From NCBI RefSeq assembly GCF_019670005.1, contig NZ_AP019783.1, forward strand, positions 3,560,150 to 3,624,149: a stretch of DNA of 64,000 nucleotides. Direction: 5' to 3'. Of this stretch, positions 55,880 through 64,000 are shown piece by piece. Position numbers and translations under genes: made by a program. The first letter of the stretch is position 1. The number at the start of each line of letters is the position of its first letter. This DNA is from Methylomagnum ishizawai. Its GTDB lineage: Bacteria; Pseudomonadota; Gammaproteobacteria; Methylococcales; Methylococcaceae. Below the pieces are notes generated by a model. It was not told where the DNA came from. It did no database searches and worked only from the letters and a program-made list of their open reading frames with translations.

Positions 55880-58800
55880 ATCTCTCCGCCGTGTGCATCC
55901 GCCGCCCGGTCGCCACCACCTTGTTGACCTTGGGCGTGGCCTTGGCCGGGATGGTCGCCTTCTTCCGGCTGCCGGTGGCTCCCCTGCCCCAGGTGGATTT
56001 CCCGACCATCGCGGTGATGGCGAACCTGCCCGGTGCCAGCCCGGAGACCATGGCGGCGACGGTGGCGACGCCCTTGGAGCGATCCTTGGGCCGGATCGCC
56101 GGCGTCACCGAGATGACTTCGTCCAGTTCCCAGGGCTCGACCCGCATCACCCTGCAATTCGATTTGAACCGGGATATCGACGGGGCCGCCCGCGATGTGC
56201 AAGCGGCCATCAACGCGGCGGCGGGACTCCTGCCCACCAACCTGCCGAGCCGCCCCAACTACCGCAAGATCAACCCGGCGGATTCGCCGATCATGATCCT
56301 GGCCTTGACCTCGGACACGATGACCCGCGGCCAGATGTACGACGCGGCCTCGACCATCCTGGCCCAGAAAATCGCCCAAATCCAAGGCATCGGCCAAGTG
56401 ACCGTCGGCGGCAGTTCATTACCCGCCGTGCGGGTGGAATTGAATCCGGCGGCCCTGGGCCAATACGGCATCGGCCTGGAGGAGGTCCGCGCCGCCCTCG
56501 CCGCCAGCAATGCCAACCGGCCCAAGGGCGTGGTCGAAGCCGGGGACCGGGTCTGGCAAATCCAGGCCAACGACCAGGCCAAGACCGCCGCCGAATATCT
56601 GCCCTTGATCGTGGCCTACCGCAATGGCGCGGCGGTACGCATCGCCGACCTGGGCGGGGCGGTGGATTCGGTGGAGGATATGCGCAACGCCGGCCTCAAG
56701 GACGGCAAGCCCTCGGTGCTCTTGATCCTGAGCAAACAACCCGGTGCCAATATCATCGCGACCGTGGAGCGGATCAAAACCCTGTTGCCGCAATTGCGGG
56801 CCTCGATTCCAGCGGCCATCGACCTCTCCCTGGCCATGGACCGTTCCGCCACCATCCGGGAATCGGTGGACGAGGTGGAGCGCAGCCTTTATATCGCCGT
56901 GGTCTTGGTGATCCTGGTCGTGTTCGCGTTCCTGCGCGACCCGCGCTCGACCTTGATTCCCAGCGTCGCCGTGCCGGTGTCCCTGGTCGGCACCTTCGGC
57001 GTGATGTATCTGTGCGGCTATAGCCTCGACAATCTCTCGCTGATGGCCCTGACCATCGCCACCGGCTTCGTGGTGGACGACGCCATCGTGGTCTTGGAAA
57101 ACACCGCCCGCCATATCGAGCAAGGCGAACCGCCGTTCCGGGCCGCGATGCGCGGGGCGGGGGAAGTGGGTTTCACGGTGCTGTCGATGAGCCTATCTTT
57201 GATCGCGGTGTTCATCCCGCTGTTGCTGATGGGCGGGATCGTGGGGCGCTTGTTCCGCGAATTCGCGGTCACTTTGTCCAGCGCGGTGCTGGTGTCGCTG
57301 CTGGTGTCGCTGACCACCACGCCCATGCTGTGCGCCCGCTGGCTCAAAAAATCCGAACCCCGGCGGCAGGGCCGCGTCCAGGCCTGGGCCGGGGCCGCGT
57401 TCCTGGGTTTGCAACGGGGTTACGAACGCAGCCTCCGCTGGGCCTTGGACCATGGGCCGCTGATGGTCTTGCTCCTGCTGGCGACGGTGGCCCTGAACTT
57501 CCATTTGTACGCCATCATCCCCAAGGGCTTTTTCCCGACGCAGGATAGCGGGAGATTGATGGGGATGATCCAGGCCGACCAGGGCATTTCTTCCCAGGCC
57601 ATGCGGCAGAAATTGGCCGATTTCGTGGATATCGTCCGCCAAGACCCGGCCATTTCGAGCGTGGTGGGCTTCATCGGTGGGCAGCAGGGCGGCAACAGCG
57701 GCCTGATGTTCGCGGAACTGAAACCGCCGGCGGAACGGGGCGCGTCCCTGGACCAGATCATGGGCCGCCTGCGCCAACACCTGGGCCGGGAACCGGGGGC
57801 CAACCTATTCCTGCAACCGGCCCAGGACCTCCGGGTCGGCGGCAGGATGGCGGGGGCGCTGTTCCAATATTCGCTACAGGCGGAAAGCCTGGAAGACCTC
57901 CGCGCCTGGACGCCCCGGATCGTCAAGGGCTTGGCCGGCCGGCCCGAACTCGCCGATGTCAACACCGACCAGCAGGACAAGGGCCAGCAAATCGGCTTGA
58001 CCATCGACCGCGCCGCGGCGGCGCGGCTGGGCCTGACCCTGGCCCAGATCGACGCCACCTTGAACGACGCCTTCGGCCAGCGCCAGGTTTCGGTGATCTA
58101 CAACCCCTTGAACCAATACCATGTGGTGATGGAACTGGCCCCCGAATATTGGCAACGACCGGAAAGCCTGAACGCCCTGTACCTACGGGTTCCGCCCAGC
58201 GCCGCGCAGCCGGAGGGCGCGAACGTGCCCTTGACCGCCATCGCCCGTTTCGGGCCGACCAACGCGCCGCTCTCGGTCAACCACCAGGGCCAATTCGCGG
58301 CGGCGACGGTGTCCTTCAACCTCAAGCCCGGCGCTTCGCTGTCGGACGCCACCCGCGCCATCCGCGAAACCCTGGACGAACTGGGCGTGCCGGAATCGAT
58401 CCACGGCAGCTTCCAGGGCACGGCCAAGGTGTTCCAGGAATCCCTGGCCAACCAGCCCTGGCTGATCCTCGCCGCCCTGGCGACCATCTATATCGTCCTG
58501 GGCATCCTCTACGAGAGCTATGTGCATCCCTTGACCATCCTGTCCACCCTGCCGTCCGCCGGGGTCGGGGCTTTGCTCGCCCTCCTGGCTTCCGGGACCG
58601 AATTCAGCTTGATCGCCCTGGTCGGCGTCATCCTCCTCATCGGCATCGTCAAGAAGAACGCCATCATGATGATCGACTTCGCCCTGCACGCGGAGCGGGT
58701 GCTGGGCATGGGCACCCGCGAAGCCATTTCCGCCGCCTGCGCCTTGAGGTTCCGGCCCATCCTGATGACCACCTGCGCGGCCTTGTTCGGGGCCTTGCCC

Positions 58801-58974
58801 TTGGCCCTCGGCACCGGCTATGGTTCGGAGTTGCGCCGTCCCCTGGGGATCGCCATTTTCGGCGGCTTGATCGCCAGCCAGTTGCTCACGCTCTACACCA
58901 CACCGGTGGTTTATCTCTATCTGGACCGGTTCCAACGTTGGATCGGCCCCCGCGCAGGAAAGGCCGCGCCATGA
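55876..58974 (+). CDS. mdtC: RND multidrug efflux permease (MdtC-like)
   Basis: The 1032-residue second RND permease starts at a GTG that overlaps the mdtB stop by four bases (GTGA). It has the same 12-helix architecture and blocks [40 protein letters not shown] and [20 protein letters not shown]. It is a diverged paralogue of MdtB. The tandem pair of RND pumps in one operon is the MdtBC signature. It overlaps the outer-membrane gene by four bases. Confidence 0.95.
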   Translation: MNLSAVCIRRPVATTLLTLGVALAGMVAFFRLPVAPLPQVDFPTIAVMANLPGASPETMAATVATPLERSLGRIAGVTEMTSSSSQGSTRITLQFDLNRDIDGAARDVQAAINAAAGLLPTNLPSRPNYRKINPADSPIMILALTSDTMTRGQMYDAASTILAQKIAQIQGIGQVTVGGSSLPAVRVELNPAALGQYGIGLEEVRAALAASNANRPKGVVEAGDRVWQIQANDQAKTAAEYLPLIVAYRNGAAVRIADLGGAVDSVEDMRNAGLKDGKPSVLLILSKQPGANIIATVERIKTLLPQLRASIPAAIDLSLAMDRSATIRESVDEVERSLYIAVVLVILVVFAFLRDPRSTLIPSVAVPVSLVGTFGVMYLCGYSLDNLSLMALTIATGFVVDDAIVVLENTARHIEQGEPPFRAAMRGAGEVGFTVLSMSLSLIAVFIPLLLMGGIVGRLFREFAVTLSSAVLVSLLVSLTTTPMLCARWLKKSEPRRQGRVQAWAGAAFLGLQRGYERSLRWALDHGPLMVLLLLATVALNFHLYAIIPKGFFPTQDSGRLMGMIQADQGISSQAMRQKLADFVDIVRQDPAISSVVGFIGGQQGGNSGLMFAELKPPAERGASLDQIMGRLRQHLGREPGANLFLQPAQDLRVGGRMAGALFQYSLQAESLEDLRAWTPRIVKGLAGRPELADVNTDQQDKGQQIGLTIDRAAAARLGLTLAQIDATLNDAFGQRQVSVIYNPLNQYHVVMELAPEYWQRPESLNALYLRVPPSAAQPEGANVPLTAIARFGPTNAPLSVNHQGQFAAATVSFNLKPGASLSDATRAIRETLDELGVPESIHGSFQGTAKVFQESLANQPWLILAALATIYIVLGILYESYVHPLTILSTLPSAGVGALLALLASGTEFSLIALVGVILLIGIVKKNAIMMIDFALHAERVLGMGTREAISAACALRFRPILMTTCAALFGALPLALGTGYGSELRRPLGIAIFGGLIASQLLTLYTTPVVYLYLDRFQRWIGPRAGKAAP

Positions 58975-60446
58975 TCCCAGCAGCGAAACCCACGGGGACC
59001 GCCCTCGCGCTGGCCTTGCTCGCGAGTTGCGCCGTCGGGCCGGATTACATCAAACCGGAAACCCCGGCCCCCGCCGCGTTCAAGGAAGCCCAGGGCTGGA
59101 AACCGGCGGAGCCCCGCGACCACGCCCTGCCCGGCGCATGGTGGGAAATCTTCGGCGACCCGCAATTGAACGCGCTGGAACAAGCCGCCACCCGCGACAA
59201 CTTTTCCATCGCCCAGGCCGAGGCCCAGTACCGCCAAGCCCAGGCTTTGGTGCAATCGGCCTGGTCGTCCTTCGCCCCGACCGGCTCGGCCACCGCTTCG
59301 ACCAACCGCTCGCGGGCAGCCAGCGGACAAAGCGTGGCGGTGTCGGGGGTCCGCAACCTGTTCAACCTGGCGCTCAACGCCAGTTGGGAACCGGATTTGT
59401 GGGGGGCGGTGCGGCGGCAAGTGGAATCCAGCGAGGCCAGCGCCCAGGCCAGCGCCGCCACCCTGCAAGGCGTGCGGCTTTCGGTCCAGGCCACCCTGGC
59501 CCAGGATTATTTCCAGCTACGGGCTTTGGATGCCCAGAAAAAGGTGCTGGACGATACCGTGGCCGCCTATGCCAAGACCTTGGAATTGACCCGCAACCGC
59601 TATGGCGTGGGGGTCGCGGCCAAATCCGACGTGGTCCAGGCCGAGATGCAACTGGAATCGGCGCGGGCGCAGGCCATCGACCTGGGCGTGCAACGGGCGC
59701 AATTGGAACACGCCGTGGCGGTACTGGCCGGGAAACCGCCGTCGGCGCTGGACCTCGCCGCCGCGCCGCTCACCGCCAAGCCGCCGCCGATCCCGGCGGG
59801 CGTCCCGTCGGAATTGCTGGAACGACGGCCCGATATCGCCGCCGCCGAGCGCCAGGTCGCCGCCGCCAATGCCAAGATCGGCGTGGCCAAGGCGGCTTAT
59901 TTCCCGACCCTGACCCTGTCCGCGTCCACGGGCTTCCAGAGCTACAGCCTCTCCAACCTCTTCAACGCGGCCCGGCGCTACTGGGCCTTGGGTCCGGCCT
60001 CGCTGTCCCTGCTGATGTTCGACGGCGGCGCCCGCAGCGCCCAGATGAAACAGGCCATCGACGCCTTCGACGCCAGCGCCGCCGCCTATCGCCAAACGGT
60101 GTTGACCGGCTTCCAGGAAGTGGAGGACCAACTGGCCGCCCTGCGTATCCTGGAACAGGAATACGCGGTGCAGGCCAAGGCGGTGCGGGCCGCCCGCGAG
60201 TCGGTCGCGCTGGCCCACAACCAATATCAAGCGGGCATCACCAGCTATCTGGACGTGATGATCGTCCAAGCCGCGGCCCTCGACAACGAGCGGACGGCGG
60301 TGCAGGTGTTGGGCGACCGCATGGTGGCGGCGGTGCTGCTGGTCAAGGCGCTGGGCGGCGGCTGGCGGGCATCGGCCCTGCCCACCCCGGAACAGGCGGG
60401 CGGCGAAGTCGAATGGTATGAATATTTCCCGGTGCCGGTGCGCTAG
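58971..60446 (+). CDS. Outer-membrane efflux lipoprotein (NodT/OprM, TolC-like)
   Basis: The 491-residue protein has a lipoprotein signal ([17 protein letters not shown]) with the acylated Cys, and two outer-membrane-efflux repeats. The helical barrel motifs include [15 protein letters not shown] [40 protein letters not shown] and [20 protein letters not shown]. It forms the outer-membrane duct of the MdtABC pump. The ATG overlaps the mdtC stop (ATGA). Having its own channel gene differs from E. coli, where TolC is shared. Confidence 0.94.
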   Translation: MIPAAKPTGTALALALLASCAVGPDYIKPETPAPAAFKEAQGWKPAEPRDHALPGAWWEIFGDPQLNALEQAATRDNFSIAQAEAQYRQAQALVQSAWSSFAPTGSATASTNRSRAASGQSVAVSGVRNLFNLALNASWEPDLWGAVRRQVESSEASAQASAATLQGVRLSVQATLAQDYFQLRALDAQKKVLDDTVAAYAKTLELTRNRYGVGVAAKSDVVQAEMQLESARAQAIDLGVQRAQLEHAVAVLAGKPPSALDLAAAPLTAKPPPIPAGVPSELLERRPDIAAAERQVAAANAKIGVAKAAYFPTLTLSASTGFQSYSLSNLFNAARRYWALGPASLSLLMFDGGARSAQMKQAIDAFDASAAAYRQTVLTGFQEVEDQLAALRILEQEYAVQAKAVRAARESVALAHNQYQAGITSYLDVMIVQAAALDNERTAVQVLGDRMVAAVLLVKALGGGWRASALPTPEQAGGEVEWYEYFPVPVR

Positions 60447-60473
60447 GCGGGCCCGGCACCCGCTTCAAGTCCA

Positions 60474-60496
60474 GGGCGGGCCGTACAATCCCGCCC
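60474..60496 (+). other. Hairpin overlapping a TACAAT box before yceI
   Basis: GGGCGGG (60474-60480) pairs with CCCGCCC (60490-60496), with TACAAT (60484-60489) inside the loop. This could be the efflux-operon terminator region, the yceI promoter, or both. No -35 box is convincing. Confidence 0.35.
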
Positions 60497-60548
60497 ACCC
60501 CGCCGGTCCAGGCCGGTCTTTTCATCCCCCAGCCCTTAGGAGGCTTCC

Positions 60549-61145
60549 ATGCGTCACGCGATCACCCTGGGTTTCACCACCCTCTTGTCCATCGGCAGCG
60601 CCCAGGCCGAGACCTACACCATCGACCCCAGGCACACCTTGCCGGTGTTCGAGGTCAACCACCTGGGTTTTTCGACCCAGCGGGGCCGCTTCGATAAAAC
60701 CTCCGGCAAGATCGAGTTGGACCGGACCAAGCAAACCGGCAAGGTCGATTGGACCATCGACGCCACCTCCCTCGACATGGGCGAGGACAAATGGAACGAG
60801 CATCTGAAGTCGGCGGATTTCTTCAATGTCGCCCAATTCCCGACCATCACCTACCACGCCGACAAGCTGGCTTTCAAAGGCGGGGTGCCGGTGGCCGCCG
60901 AGGGCACGCTGACCCTGTTGGGGGTCACGAAGCCGGTGAAGCTGGCCATCCACCACTTCACCTGCGGCAGGAACCCGATGAACCAGAAGGAACTGTGCGC
61001 CGCCGATATCGAAGCCAGCCTCAAGCGCTCGGAATTCGGCATGACCCAATACCTGCCCGGCGTCGCCGGCCTGGCCAAAGACCTGATTCCCGGCGTCGGC
61101 GACGAGGTGAAGGTGTTGGTGCCGGTGGAGGCATATAAGGATTGA
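60549..61145 (+). CDS. yceI: YceI family periplasmic protein
   Basis: The 198-residue protein has a signal peptide ending at AQA (MRHAITLGFTTLLSIGSAQA) and the YceI lipocalin-like fold: YTIDPRHTLPVFEVNHLGFS, GRFDKTSGKIELD, HLKSADFFNVAQFPTITYHA and GTLTLLGVTKPVKLAIHHF. YceI proteins bind isoprenoid-type lipids; several are induced by alkaline or osmotic stress. AGGAGG lies seven bases before the ATG. It is probably monocistronic. Confidence 0.95.
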   Translation: MRHAITLGFTTLLSIGSAQAETYTIDPRHTLPVFEVNHLGFSTQRGRFDKTSGKIELDRTKQTGKVDWTIDATSLDMGEDKWNEHLKSADFFNVAQFPTITYHADKLAFKGGVPVAAEGTLTLLGVTKPVKLAIHHFTCGRNPMNQKELCAADIEASLKRSEFGMTQYLPGVAGLAKDLIPGVGDEVKVLVPVEAYKD

Positions 61146-61434
61146 CGGTTTCCGCCGTGACGGGCTGGCCGGTTTTTATCGTAGGAGAACCGGGCGGCCT
61201 GGCACACCGATAGCGCCGCCCGAGCACGATAGCCCGGCGGCGGAATCCAAGCCGCCCGGATTCCGCCGCCCCCATCCGCAACATTCCCGCCCCCGTAAAA
61301 CCCCCTACCCACTCCCCCGCGCCTCCAGGGTCCAACCGCCTGTCCGCCCGGCGGATAGGCGCATCCCGCCGTGGGATGCCGACAGCGACACCCCCGGCCC
61401 AGGACGGGCCGGAATAGCCCACAGAGGAAACTTT

Positions 61435-61884
61435 ATGGCCAACCTGCACCAATCCATCGAGATCGACGTTCCGGTCCAGACCGCCTACAACCAATGGACC
61501 CAGTTCGAGGATTTCCCCAGCTTCATGGAGAACATCGAGGAGGTCCAGCAACTCGACGACCAGCACCTGCATTGGCGGGCGTCCATCGGCGGGACCGAAC
61601 GGGAATGGGAGACCGAAATCACCGAGCAGATTCCCGACCAGCGCATCGCCTGGCGCACCGTCTCGGGAGCGGAGAACCGGGGCGTGGTGCGATTCGAGTC
61701 CCTGGGGACCGACCGCACCTTGCTCACGGTCGATGTGGAATACCAGCCCGGCACCTTGACCGAAAAGATCGGCGATATGCTGGGCATGGTGTCCTCCAAC
61801 ATCGAGGAGGATTTGGAGAACTTCAAGGAGTTCATCGAAAGCCAAGGCGGCGAAACCGGCGCTTGGCGCAGCGAAATCCACTGA
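61435..61884 (+). CDS. SRPBCC family protein (polyketide cyclase/dehydrase-like)
   Basis: The 149-residue protein has the START-like SRPBCC fold: SIEIDVPVQTAYNQWTQFED, FPSFMENIEEVQQLDDQHLH, WETEITEQIPDQRIAWRTVS and the C-terminal helix LENFKEFIESQ. This subgroup is widespread and probably binds a hydrophobic ligand; no activity is known. AGAGGAAA precedes the ATG. The gene converges with the next gene and has about 290 non-coding bases upstream. Confidence 0.9.
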   Translation: MANLHQSIEIDVPVQTAYNQWTQFEDFPSFMENIEEVQQLDDQHLHWRASIGGTEREWETEITEQIPDQRIAWRTVSGAENRGVVRFESLGTDRTLLTVDVEYQPGTLTEKIGDMLGMVSSNIEEDLENFKEFIESQGGETGAWRSEIH

Positions 61885-61941
61885 GTCCGGACTTGCGGGT
61901 TCCGAGGCCCGGCCTGGGAACCCGCGCCCCGGAGCCCAGGG

Positions 61942-62721
61942 CTATTTGGGCTTGACCGCCAACACCTTGGCGGTTTTTTTATGCCGGTTGTAGACCAGCA
62001 TGGCCGAGACATCCAATTGTTCGACCGCCGCCACCATGCCCACCCGCGGGGCGAAGAAGCGGTATTGGGTGTCGTCGATGGAAGCCGGGCCGACCTTGCC
62101 CTTGAAGGTCCATTTCACCAGCACCGCCTCGAAGCTTCCCGCCGGCACCTTGACCTTGTAGGCACCGACATAGCGGTAATCCACGTCCATATAGCCCTCG
62201 TGGGTTTGCTCCTGGGGATTGCCGAGATCGAACACCTTGAGGCTGAGCCGTTCGCGGCGCACATCGCCGGGGGCCAGGCCCTGCAACATGAACGGCTCGG
62301 GCGGCGAATAACGGGTGATGGCGGCGGCTTCGATATCGGTCACGCCGTTCACCACGAAATCGCCATTGGCCTTGCCGGTGACGAACCCGATCATTCTGCC
62401 GCCGACATCGTATTCCCAGGTGGTGTCGCCGCCCTGCTGTTTGAGCTGGGTCAGCTTGTGCAACTCGGTCTTGCCCTGGCCCGGTCCCGCCACCATGCGG
62501 AACCCGCGGCTGCCGGGCCGCGCCGCCAGATAATCGACGGTATCGACCACCGCCGGGGCGGGCACGGGTTCGCCGACCACGCCCTTGCCGAGATACTGTT
62601 CAATCGCCGCCCTGTCCTCGGCGGGGAGCGGGATCGCCGGTCCGGCCGCCGCCTGGACCGGCGATCCCGCCAAAGCCAAGGCCGGGACGAGGGATATGGG
62701 GGGCCAAGTGTTTGTTTTCAT
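61942..62721 (-). CDS. Exported protein of unknown function
   Basis: The 259-residue product has a signal peptide (ISLVPALALAGSPVQAAAG). The body is beta-rich, with VVDTVDYLAARPGSRGFRMV, GKTELHKLTQLKQQGGDTTW, MDVDYRYVGAYKVKVPAGSF and FFAPRVGMVAAVEQLDVSAM. The latter pattern (modified residues leading to FFAPRVGMV) recalls DUF3108-like periplasmic proteins, but I cannot assign a family. AAGGA is placed eight bases before the ATG at 62721. It is followed on its upstream side by an arylsulfatase on the same strand, 122 bases away. Confidence 0.75.
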   Translation of the reverse strand: MKTNTWPPISLVPALALAGSPVQAAAGPAIPLPAEDRAAIEQYLGKGVVGEPVPAPAVVDTVDYLAARPGSRGFRMVAGPGQGKTELHKLTQLKQQGGDTTWEYDVGGRMIGFVTGKANGDFVVNGVTDIEAAAITRYSPPEPFMLQGLAPGDVRRERLSLKVFDLGNPQEQTHEGYMDVDYRYVGAYKVKVPAGSFEAVLVKWTFKGKVGPASIDDTQYRFFAPRVGMVAAVEQLDVSAMLVYNRHKKTAKVLAVKPK

Positions 62722-62842
62722 AGGCTTATCCTTCTTTTTAAGACTGGATGAAAACGCGGTGCCACGGTCGTTTCGCATCGACCCCGGCTGACGATCCTGG
62801 CGGCGTCCCCAAGCGGGGCTTGGGAACGCGCGTGATGGCTTC

Positions 62843-64000
62843 TCAGTGCGTGGCTGGCGGAGGGGCCGTAGCGGCAACGCCCGGCGTGGGCACCGGGGCG
62901 TCGATAGTCACCTTGGCGATCTGGCCGGTGAAGTGGTTCTCGCCCTGCCGATAATCCTGCGTCACCGGGGTTTCCCCGTCCACCCCGACATTGGCGGTTT
63001 CGTCCGCCGAGAACAGGTTGGGCACGGTCTTGTCGATCCGGCCCTCGGCGACCTTCTTGCCGTTCACATACAGGCTGCCGATGCCGCCCTTGCCGCGGCC
63101 GCCGCCGTCGTAGGCGAATTCATAGCGCAGGGTGGCCTTGCCCGCGGGCAGGGCTTCGGGCGCGGCGATCTTATATTGTTCCATCCCCACCCAGTTGTAG
63201 AGATAGACCGGCTTGCCGTCCGTGAAATACAGGCTCCAGCCGGCGAAGCGCCCGCCCTGGGCCACGACCACGCCCTCGGCCCCGCCCTGGGGAATCTCCA
63301 GTTCGGCGGTGATGCTGTGGGAGCGGTTCTTGACGTTGATGAAGGCGTTTTCCGCCATGCCCACGCCGCCCGGATACACGGTCAGCGTGGTGCGTCCGCC
63401 CATCAGGTCGGGGCGTCCAGCGATGGCGGGGTCCAGGCGCTCGATGGTGCGGTCGTCCAGCGGCAGCACTTGGTATTTCCCGGCTTCCTTGAGGAACAGG
63501 GCTTGTAGCTCCTTCAGCTTGGCCGGGTTCTTCGCGGCCAAATCCTCGGCCTGGCTGAAATCGTCCACCACCCGGTAGAGTTCCCATTGATCCTGGTCCA
63601 GCGCGGCGCGGGGTTTGGGTTCCCACGGTGCCTTGTGGACGGTCCCGGCGAACCAACCATCGTGGTAAATCCCCCGGTTGCCGGCGATCTCGAAATACTG
63701 GGTGTGATGGCGCGACCCGGCCTTGGGATCGTTGAAGGTGTAGGCGAGGCTGACGCCTTCCATGGGTTTTTGCGCGGTGCCGTTGACGGCCTTGGGCTGC
63801 GGGATGTGGGCGGCTTCCAGCACGGTCGGGGCGATATCGATCACATGGTGGAACTGGCTGCGGACCTCGCCCTGGGCCTTGATGCCCTGGGGCCAATGGA
63901 TGACCAGCGGATTCTGGTTGCCGCCGAAACGGGAGGCCACCTGCTTCCCATAATTGAACGGCGCGTTGCCGGCGTTGGCCCAGCCCACGGCGTAATGCGG
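62843..64000 (-). CDS. Arylsulfatase, C-terminal part (cut by window edge)
   Basis: The 385 residues present are the end of a sulfatase of the alkaline-phosphatase superfamily. The first visible segment reads PHYAVGWANAGNAPFNYGKQ, then SRFGGNQNPLVIHWPQGIKA and FHHVIDIAPTVLEAAHIPQP, which are typical of arylsulfatases. YDGWF-type IYHDGWFAGTVHKAPWEPKP follows, as does a beta-rich C-terminal domain. The catalytic formylglycine motif (CxPSR) lies in the missing N-terminal part. Sulfatase could feed sulfur in parallel with the sulfonate transporter. The frame is open to the window edge. Confidence 0.92.
   Translation of the reverse strand, partial: PHYAVGWANAGNAPFNYGKQVASRFGGNQNPLVIHWPQGIKAQGEVRSQFHHVIDIAPTVLEAAHIPQPKAVNGTAQKPMEGVSLAYTFNDPKAGSRHHTQYFEIAGNRGIYHDGWFAGTVHKAPWEPKPRAALDQDQWELYRVVDDFSQAEDLAAKNPAKLKELQALFLKEAGKYQVLPLDDRTIERLDPAIAGRPDLMGGRTTLTVYPGGVGMAENAFINVKNRSHSITAELEIPQGGAEGVVVAQGGRFAGWSLYFTDGKPVYLYNWVGMEQYKIAAPEALPAGKATLRYEFAYDGGGRGKGGIGSLYVNGKKVAEGRIDKTVPNLFSADETANVGVDGETPVTQDYRQGENHFTGQIAKVTIDAPVPTPGVAATAPPPATH

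Noticed and set aside
1..64000. CRISPR array, rRNA, insertion sequence or integrase
   Set aside because: No regularly spaced repeats, no rRNA text and no transposase or integrase motif were seen on either strand.

Overview
The window is chromosomal DNA of a high-GC gammaproteobacterium. The gene set (NAD-linked formate dehydrogenase fdsGBA, PEP synthase, PilT/PilU, a yggS-proC-yggT-yggU run, MdtABC-type efflux, multihaem cytochromes) would suit a methanotroph of the Methylococcaceae type. This is inferred from style and gene content; no methane or methanol oxidation gene is present to prove it.

Layout. 1-2696: fdsA (cut by the window edge), fdsB and fdsG on the minus strand; formate oxidation to NADH. 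2939-4432: an unrecognised membrane-anchored protein, then a stretch with a possible decayed secreted protein. 5027-10277: trmB, a dynamin-like GTPase, yggU, yggT, proC and yggS. 10369-12552: pilT and pilU for pilus retraction. 12641-15571: DUF2726 protein, ArsC-like protein, dapE, sulfurtransferase. 16007-27828: dihaem cytochrome, an MCE protein with its ATPase, a chemoreceptor, ppx, a YadGH-type ABC exporter, ppsA and a small lipoprotein. 27922-28012: tRNA-Ser(GGA) with a clear promoter and terminator.

28225-33175 is the most unusual part: five tightly packed plus-strand genes encoding a vWA protein, a PP2C phosphatase, a divergent Ser/Thr kinase (a YegL/YegK/YegI or TerY-P-like triad), then a MotA/ExbB-type channel protein with a long helical tail and an OmpA/MotB-type partner (a ZorA/ZorB-like pair). 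The last genes are much more AT-rich than the surroundings, and a tRNA gene lies directly upstream. This looks like a horizontally acquired signalling-plus-ion-motor cassette, plausibly anti-phage defence. It is followed by a flotillin, YqiJ-like and PspA-like membrane-stress cluster on the opposite strand (33224-36314).

36658-41133: an eight-haem cytochrome with TPR repeats, an O-methyltransferase and an exported TIGR03118-type protein. 41238-43596: a sigma factor, anti-sigma and subtilase-lipoprotein module that appears to be decaying: the sigma gene has no recognisable region 2 and the subtilase is frameshifted from its signal peptide. 44136-46742: ssuA-ssuC-ssuB-like transporter. 47316-51110: pgaB-pgaC-pgaD for poly-N-acetylglucosamine, without pgaA. 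51486-60446: a four-gene MdtABC plus TolC-type RND efflux operon joined by 4-base overlaps. 60549-64000: YceI, SRPBCC protein, an exported protein of unknown function and the C-terminal part of an arylsulfatase.

Coordinates, starts and motifs were read by hand from the sequence. No database search was possible, so family names rest on motif recognition.
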